Of a stretch of DNA of 64,000 nucleotides, positions 62,701-64,000 are shown one piece after another. Source of the stretch: Oegoconia quadripuncta. Taxonomy: Eukaryota > Arthropoda > Insecta > Lepidoptera > Autostichidae. Under the pieces are notes generated by a model, which saw only the letters and a list, made by a program, of their open reading frames with translations, was not told where the DNA came from and searched no databases. The number at the start of each line of letters is the position of its first letter. Position 1 is the stretch's first letter. A program made the position numbers and the translations under genes. The stretch spans positions 2,246,501 to 2,310,500 of the forward strand of contig OX438750.1 in assembly GCA_949316235.1 (NCBI GenBank). The letters run 5' to 3'.

Positions 62701-63425
62701 GCACGACCTTCTCATCTTCACTTAACATCAGGTGTGATCGAGTCCAAATGGCCAGCAGGACTGATTATGTGTTTATCTAATTCGGCACGAGATAAAGTTT
62801 TCTCGAGTGAAGCCTCCTGCTTTTTTTTATTCACAACGGGTTAGCACTTGACCTCAATCACACCTGATGTTAAGTGAGGATGAGGCCGAATGTGGTAGCG
62901 TACTGACCCGGAAACCCCACCTTATTTGGGGGACTGGCTATCTTATCTCTGACAACCGGAACACAACAATGCTATTAACATTGCTGTTTGCCGGCAGATT
63001 TAGATAAGATAAGTAATTACAATTTGTAGCAATTAAGCCTTTAGCCTCGCGAAACGGGCCCGAGACGTTTATCTTCCACAACGTAAATAGCAATCATTAA
63101 GTACTCTAGCCCCGATAAAGCTCCTTCAACCTCTTCTTCTACCAATACCAATAATAAGAGACATTTGATACCAAAAAACCGGTACGCGCCCACACCGCGT
63201 TCTTACACCGCCACCTGTGAAATACTGACTACTCACCGGAATTGGACGAGTCCTGGGGGCTCGGCATTATCGGCGTTGGGGGCCCCGGCGGCCCGTTGGA
63301 GCCTGGCGGGGCCCCGTAGGCGCCGGGTGAGCCCCCGCTATAGTTGAGCGGGGCGGAGCCACCGCCGCCGCCGCTGCTGCCGCCGGCCCATGCGCCTCGC
63401 GGTCCCATACCCATGGGGGGCATAC
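35625..63425 (-). CDS. Ssdp: Ssdp / SSBP2-4 family protein, last four coding exons
   Basis: Split gene read right to left: 63237-63425, 44284-44406, 38857-38958, 35625-35758 (stop TGA 35625-35627). All phases chain. The protein segment holds the Gly/Pro-rich region, the family hallmark [15 protein letters not shown], then [38 protein letters not shown] and the tail [20 protein letters not shown] to DHPDYFMQ. Vertebrate members share TPIMPSP, YT(M/L)(I/M)NPV and PGTPRDD but end differently. Known role: nuclear cofactor whose N-terminal LisH region binds LDB/Chip and stabilises LIM-homeodomain and Wnt-enhanceosome complexes. That N-terminal part is beyond position 64000. The first intron here holds a CR1 LINE and a mariner, both antisense. 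Confidence 0.88.
35759..38856 (-). other. Ssdp: Last Ssdp intron
   Basis: About 3.1 kb, AT-rich, with no transposon signature I can support. It holds one perfect hairpin (38358-38398) and several ACCGGT hexamers (37551, 37726, 37893). Confidence 0.6.
38358..38398. repeat. Perfect 18-bp hairpin, 5-nt loop
   Basis: AAAATATAACTCTAATAC and its exact complement separated by CCAGT. Too short and AT-rich for a confident microRNA call. Confidence 0.7.
38857..38958 (-). CDS. Ssdp: Ssdp exon: PGTPRED segment
   Basis: 102 nt ending in donor GTGAGTATA. It encodes [20 protein letters not shown] and [14 protein letters not shown] second in-frame acceptor six bases upstream (exon start 38964) would add two residues (Leu-Gly), so NAGNAG-like alternative usage is possible. 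Confidence 0.85.
39785..40011 (+). pseudogene. CR1 3' UTR relic
   Basis: AAAGCAACCCTTGAGTTTCT, TTCTTCTCTGGGG and a tail of TGACTTT repeats match the 3' UTR plan of the CR1 at 49910. A tandem duplication of TATATATTG-type sequence lies inside. Confidence 0.7.
40264..40375 (-). pseudogene. CR1 3' UTR relic, minus strand
   Basis: The complement reads AAAGAGCAACTCTTCGAGTT and TTGCTTATTCTTCTCAGGGG, a diverged form of the same 3' UTR. Confidence 0.6.
44284..44406 (-). CDS. Ssdp: Ssdp exon: [11 protein letters not shown] segment
   Basis: 123 nt. It encodes [20 protein letters not shown] and [20 protein letters not shown]. The acceptor is GGCAG; the donor GTGCTCATG is weak but is the only one that keeps the phase into the next exon. 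Confidence 0.82.
44407..48476 (-). other. Ssdp: Ssdp large intron, left part
   Basis: AT-rich. Holds diverged MITE traces (about 45490-45620, related to 28865; 46976-47115, related to 25843), a LINE 3' end (48355-48403) and ACCGGT hexamers at 44463, 44533, 47259, 47892 and 47979. No exon seen. Confidence 0.5.
48477..48692. mobile_element. hAT-type MITE
   Basis: 216 bp with ends CAGTGGCGTGC and complement GCACGCCACTG. Flanked by CCTGACAT (48469-48476) and CCTGATAT (48693-48700), an 8-bp duplication with one mismatch, as expected for hAT elements. Confidence 0.82.
48776..48888 (+). pseudogene. LINE 3' end with TATTG repeats
   Basis: GATCGCTTTTAGTGATAAGA, TTTTGCGCAATAAAGAGT and a TATTG-repeat tail. 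The same end occurs at 48355-48403 and 60222-60285, and part of it at 49512-49570. Confidence 0.7.
49910..50590 (+). pseudogene. CR1 ORF1 remnant (SGNH-like domain)
   Basis: About 225 codons, first ATG at 49943. [14 protein letters not shown] and [10 protein letters not shown] occupy the places of SGNH blocks I and III; GRRGN lacks the GxND Asp seen in the other CR1. No PHD-like finger or coiled coil remains. The truncation point is near 49910, where a stop in frame precedes the remnant. Confidence 0.75.
50554..53529 (+). CDS. CR1 LINE ORF2 protein (endonuclease and reverse transcriptase)
   Basis: The frame is open from 50554, overlapping the ORF1 end (50590) by 37 nt, with no ATG before 50758. 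The endonuclease start [14 protein letters not shown] lies before that ATG. From the TTG at 50623 the protein is 968 residues: GDFNVNLL near 161, SDHCGQLV near 225, [12 protein letters not shown] near 602, [14 protein letters not shown] near 660, FADDTSLL near 692. No internal stop. Same job as the ORF2 at 5226-8120; the two differ clearly in sequence, so they are different families in the CR1 group. Confidence 0.88.
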   Translation, partial: TILGIDSKLFKLIYKTTEGNSGNLLKLNKNQPSCKKFEPSSKCKSNKLNLVHQNIQGILGKELEIELFMNCHNIDILCITEHWLKQGQFMFSFKNHQVSSSFSRDKAVRGGSLIITNNKLKHRERSDIVNLSIERTTELACVELERLIVMSVYRPPSSSYDLFEEIMDEALGKISNNNKFIVVCGDFNVNLLEVSSLTNRLKTIFLSYNLVHNFSVPTRITPTSSTCIDNVFANFDLSDKSIINKLTSDHCGQLVSINIPLSKSLERNIMCVPVNDGRLKQFRHNVMAKLYDLTNVMYESPNELYNSLFTLVENECKNIFKEKVIRINSGLVFTDWATVGIHKSRLKLYDLYHERTYNTSPAFADYVRKYSKLFKRVCTLAKTNFIKSKIKNSTNIVKTTWTVINSETGKVKARDSNMELKINDCILNTDLEVAEAFEKFFTDIPITTTKSLKSSPTVAESLLRMNSDVPNVQLKIFRNVSPNDIMKAYKSLEMKKTTDLYGLSVKIVNSIIDCIAPHLACIFNKCVDSGVFPDLMKQSKVIPLFKAGSTSDPTNFRPISILPTFSKVFEKLILNQLLSYFNTNNLMTSKQFGFTRGRSTTDAGVALIEYIFEAWEDSQDAIGIFCDLSKAFDCVHHDGLVRKLRYYGIIGRALNLLESYLCNRVQRVDVNGKRSSGSPVCIGVPQGSILGPFLFLVYINDLPNCINGNHEITIFADDTSLLFKVRRRQKTLDDVNSAISKVVEWFTSNNLLLNEKKTKCIKFSLPNVKQVASTILIKNEELELVDTTLFLGIMLDKGLQWGPHIERLSKRLSSAVFAIKKIRYLTDVDTARLVYFSYFHSIMAYGILLWGNAADINCIFVLQKRAVRAIYKLGSRVSLRNKFQEINILTLASQYIYENLMYVRKNLYLFRKNCEIHNVNTRYKNKLAVHSSRLHKVTKSFKGQCIRFYNKVPVDIQNLPLNKFKTTIKRKLCAKGYYKISDYLDDKNAWT
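53785..54893. other. Intronic sequence with one partial repeat
   Basis: The 54200-54365 stretch matches 63840-64000 (shared TTTGTTTTTTATTTGGAAAA and GGGCTAAATCAC-like blocks). The GC-rich patch at 53988-54105 resembles repeat DNA. No gene seen. Confidence 0.5.
54894..55582. mobile_element. MITE, GGCCCGTATTAATAAACC family, split by a LINE
   Basis: Left part 54894-54971, right part about 55391-55582; together they match the copy at 9048. Flanked by TTA and TAA. The LINE relic 54972-55390 sits inside. Confidence 0.8.
54972..55390 (-). pseudogene. LINE relic: RT C-terminus with A tail
   Basis: The minus-strand frame of about 130 codons reads [40 protein letters not shown] and a 3' UTR with poly-A. 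Longest copy of the family also seen at 24122 and 59758. 5'-truncated. Confidence 0.78.
55650..56505 (+). pseudogene. CR1 ORF2 C-terminal relic, split by a MITE array
   Basis: The first part reads [20 protein letters not shown] and [20 protein letters not shown]; after the array it resumes [20 protein letters not shown] and ends [16 protein letters not shown], stop. The halves correspond to adjacent parts of the ORF2 at 50554-53529, so 55880-56318 is an insertion. Confidence 0.82.
55880..56318. repeat. Triple array of GACCCCGATTCTCG-family MITE
   Basis: Two units of 147-bp period (55880-56026, 56027-56173) are nearly identical; the third (about 56174-56318) is a diverged relative closer to the copy at 10150. 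Each unit is a foldback with TCTATCGATAGACA in its right arm. Confidence 0.85.
56697..56964 (+). repeat. Left 268-bp terminal inverted repeat of the mariner
   Basis: Begins CAGGGCGTCCCAAAGTTATG and ends AAGGAACAAC; matches 58549-58816 in reverse. Confidence 0.92.
57211..57341 (+). repeat. Subterminal direct repeat in the mariner 5' region
   Basis: ATTTGAAAATGGAACAGT followed by GCG/GCGTTTGTTT-type sequence occurs at about 57211-57246 and again at about 57306-57341. May be a transposase-binding or promoter motif. Confidence 0.65.
57409..58470 (+). CDS. Mariner-like transposase, DDxD type
   Basis: 353 residues. N-terminal helix-turn-helix like the DUF4817 type ([20 protein letters not shown]), a second HTH ([18 protein letters not shown] near 95-112), then the catalytic domain: TDESNF (D156), QQDGAPAH (D246) and [14 protein letters not shown] (D287). 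The last two Asp are 40 residues apart, wider than DD34D mariner. The C-terminus is the usual short HFEHL end. Role: cut-and-paste transposition at TA sites. Start ATG at 57409 is the first in frame after the left repeat; no stops or frameshifts. Confidence 0.92.
   Translation: MAYQVSFDLMEAYFLNDKDISRSLRWYGVKYPDRQIPSRKVLKRLVNNLKTLGRFDKRPREPQQENHTINDEELGILIYFSAFPKASVREGEHEIGVSKSKIHRVLKKHGFKSYVEGRLVQKLLPGDTERRKNFCLDIQARLLEDPIFLDNIIGTDESNFSNNGMYNRNNNRIWSKENPLRVTETNNQVRFSLNCWCGLLKNRVFLIHFYQGTLNTEKYLGILQILRDKIRNHSAAEQENLIFQQDGAPAHNSRRAADFLNECFPTWIGTNGPIRWPARSPDLTPLDFFFWGYVKDMLYKKRYENVGELQTELCHITSSVHHKMIRKSTGSGLIKRLAICVRQEGSHFEHLIN
58549..58816 (-). repeat. Right 268-bp terminal inverted repeat of the mariner
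   Basis: Starts GTTGTTCCTTTC and ends GGGACGCCCTG; pairs with the left repeat. Confidence 0.92.
59494..59533 (+). repeat. Common lepidopteran repeat fragment
   Basis: GGTTCCGTACCCAAGGGG and ACGGGACCCTATT are a familiar repeat motif in moth and butterfly DNA. The surrounding 58880-59650 has nothing else I recognise. Confidence 0.45.
59653..60064. repeat. SINE and LINE fragments
   Basis: A tRNA-like SINE head in plus orientation (59653-59757, box B GGGTTCGAATCCCG), a minus-strand LINE 3' end with poly-A (59758-59905, same family as 24122), and a minus-strand SINE head (about 59990-60064, CGGGATTCGAACCCGCG). Confidence 0.7.
60222..60285 (+). pseudogene. LINE 3' end with TATTG repeats, inside a mariner-type relic
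   Basis: Same 3' end as at 48776-48888, inserted in a partial copy (about 60070-60332) of the element at 29941-30515. Confidence 0.65.
60972..61306 (-). mobile_element. SINE family B, full length
   Basis: T run, tail, body and complete tRNA-like head; about 335 bp, one of the best-preserved copies. Confidence 0.87.
61354..61466. mobile_element. Short foldback MITE
   Basis: About 113 bp with imperfect inverted ends TTGGTACCACGTGAGCGCCC and complement of TTGGTATCACATATGCGCCC. Confidence 0.65.
62583..62700 (-). pseudogene. LINE relic: RT C-terminal end
   Basis: The complement contains GAAGCAGAAGAGGTGTGTCA and TGGAAGTCTGTGGTCTGCCT, matching the relic at 18462-18755. Confidence 0.68.
62819..63020 (-). 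mobile_element. SINE family B, truncated
   Basis: Tail and body up to GGCAGATTTAGATAAG; the head is missing. Ends about 220 bp from the Ssdp exon at 63237. Confidence 0.75.
63237..63425 (-). CDS. Ssdp: Ssdp exon: Gly/Pro-rich region and TPIMPSP motif
   Basis: 189 nt between GGAACAG and GTGAGTAG. It begins [15 protein letters not shown] and ends [15 protein letters not shown] plus the first base of Gly. GC content is very high against an AT-rich intron. Phase 2 nt in, 1 nt out. Confidence 0.9.
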
Positions 63426-63693
63426 CTGTTCCAAAGGAGCTTTTAAATATATTGTCCTGAAGGGAGGGACTTTTGCTACCCTAGTAATCCATGCAAGATA
63501 ACAAGACAGACTGCTGTCGTGATGAGAATGCCGGCCCAGCTCGAGTCCTTACAGGAGTCTACCTTCGGTAGGGTCCCCGTACAATGCGCCACTATCTATC
63601 TATCCTATCTTAAATTAGTTTAGAGGCAATGCAATGGTGTGACAGTAGATAACTAATGAATCTTAAACTGACTAATTACTCCTTTTCTTAATG

Positions 63694-63808
63694 TACACTT
63701 AATAAATTTATAACAATAAAAATATTTGCGTGATTATCAAAATTTTAAATTTTGATTTACACTTAATAAATTTATAACAATAAAAATATTTGCGTGATTA
63801 TCAAAATC
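63694..63808. repeat. 64-bp direct duplication
   Basis: TACACTTAATAAATTTATAA at 63694 recurs at 63758 with about 50 identical bases following. Confidence 0.85.
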
Positions 63809-64000
63809 TAAAGGTATGAAACGACTTGAAAATAATCTTTACCTATAAAATTGGAGTTTTTTTTCTTCGTTAATCATATGTACCAATTCCTGCGATTTTC
63901 AAAGCTATATCCAAATTTGTTTTTTATTTGGAAAATGGCATGAATCCTTTTTTTTTTATTTCTGGGCTAAATCACGTAATAAAAAAAAATTCAACAGAGC

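Overview
The window is nuclear DNA of a moth or butterfly. It is AT-rich, its genes are split by long introns, and it is packed with repeat types typical of Lepidoptera: tRNA-derived SINEs, CR1-type LINEs with short microsatellite tails, a Helitron with a GACT run and a CTAG end, and many foldback MITEs. No species is assigned.

Two conserved host genes were rebuilt exon by exon, both on the minus strand and both running off the window. Ir8a, the ionotropic-receptor co-receptor, runs from its start codon at 22962 leftward. Fourteen exons lie in the window; the remaining C-terminal exons lie beyond position 1. All 13 junctions are phase-compatible and the assembled reading frame gives about 688 residues: signal peptide, amino-terminal domain, S1, M1, pore loop, channel core and most of S2. 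Ssdp (SSBP2/3/4 family), partner of LDB/Chip in the Wnt-enhanceosome core, contributes its last four coding exons between 63425 and the stop at 35625; its LisH-containing N-terminus lies to the right.

Layout: 1-22962 Ir8a with repeat-rich introns. 22963-about 30800 intergenic repeat mosaic. About 30800-35624 is almost repeat-free and may hold a long Ssdp 3' UTR. 35625-63425 Ssdp exons and introns (the 44407-63236 intron is almost 19 kb). 63426-64000 upstream Ssdp intron.

Three mobile elements keep long open frames: a CR1-type LINE in the Ir8a intron between exons 12 and 13 (ORF1 with PHD-like finger, coiled coil and SGNH-like domain; ORF2 with endonuclease and reverse transcriptase), a second CR1 in the big Ssdp intron with a 5'-truncated ORF1 but whole ORF2, and an apparently intact 2120-bp Tc1/mariner-superfamily transposon with 268-bp terminal inverted repeats and TA target duplications. 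All three are antisense to the host gene. Around them are many nested insertions (MITE in SINE, SINE in MITE, LINE in MITE, MITE array in LINE) that allow insertions to be ordered in time.

The most unusual points are: both CR1 elements lack an ATG for ORF2 before the conserved endonuclease start, while the ORF2 frame overlaps ORF1; two CpG-rich foldback families each occur as inverted pairs across Ir8a, one copy 53 bp from a splice acceptor; a possible 100-codon antisense gene or cDNA fragment lies in an Ir8a intron between 12-bp direct repeats; and ACCGGT hexamers cluster in the Ssdp half. Nothing seen here is a prokaryotic-type system.
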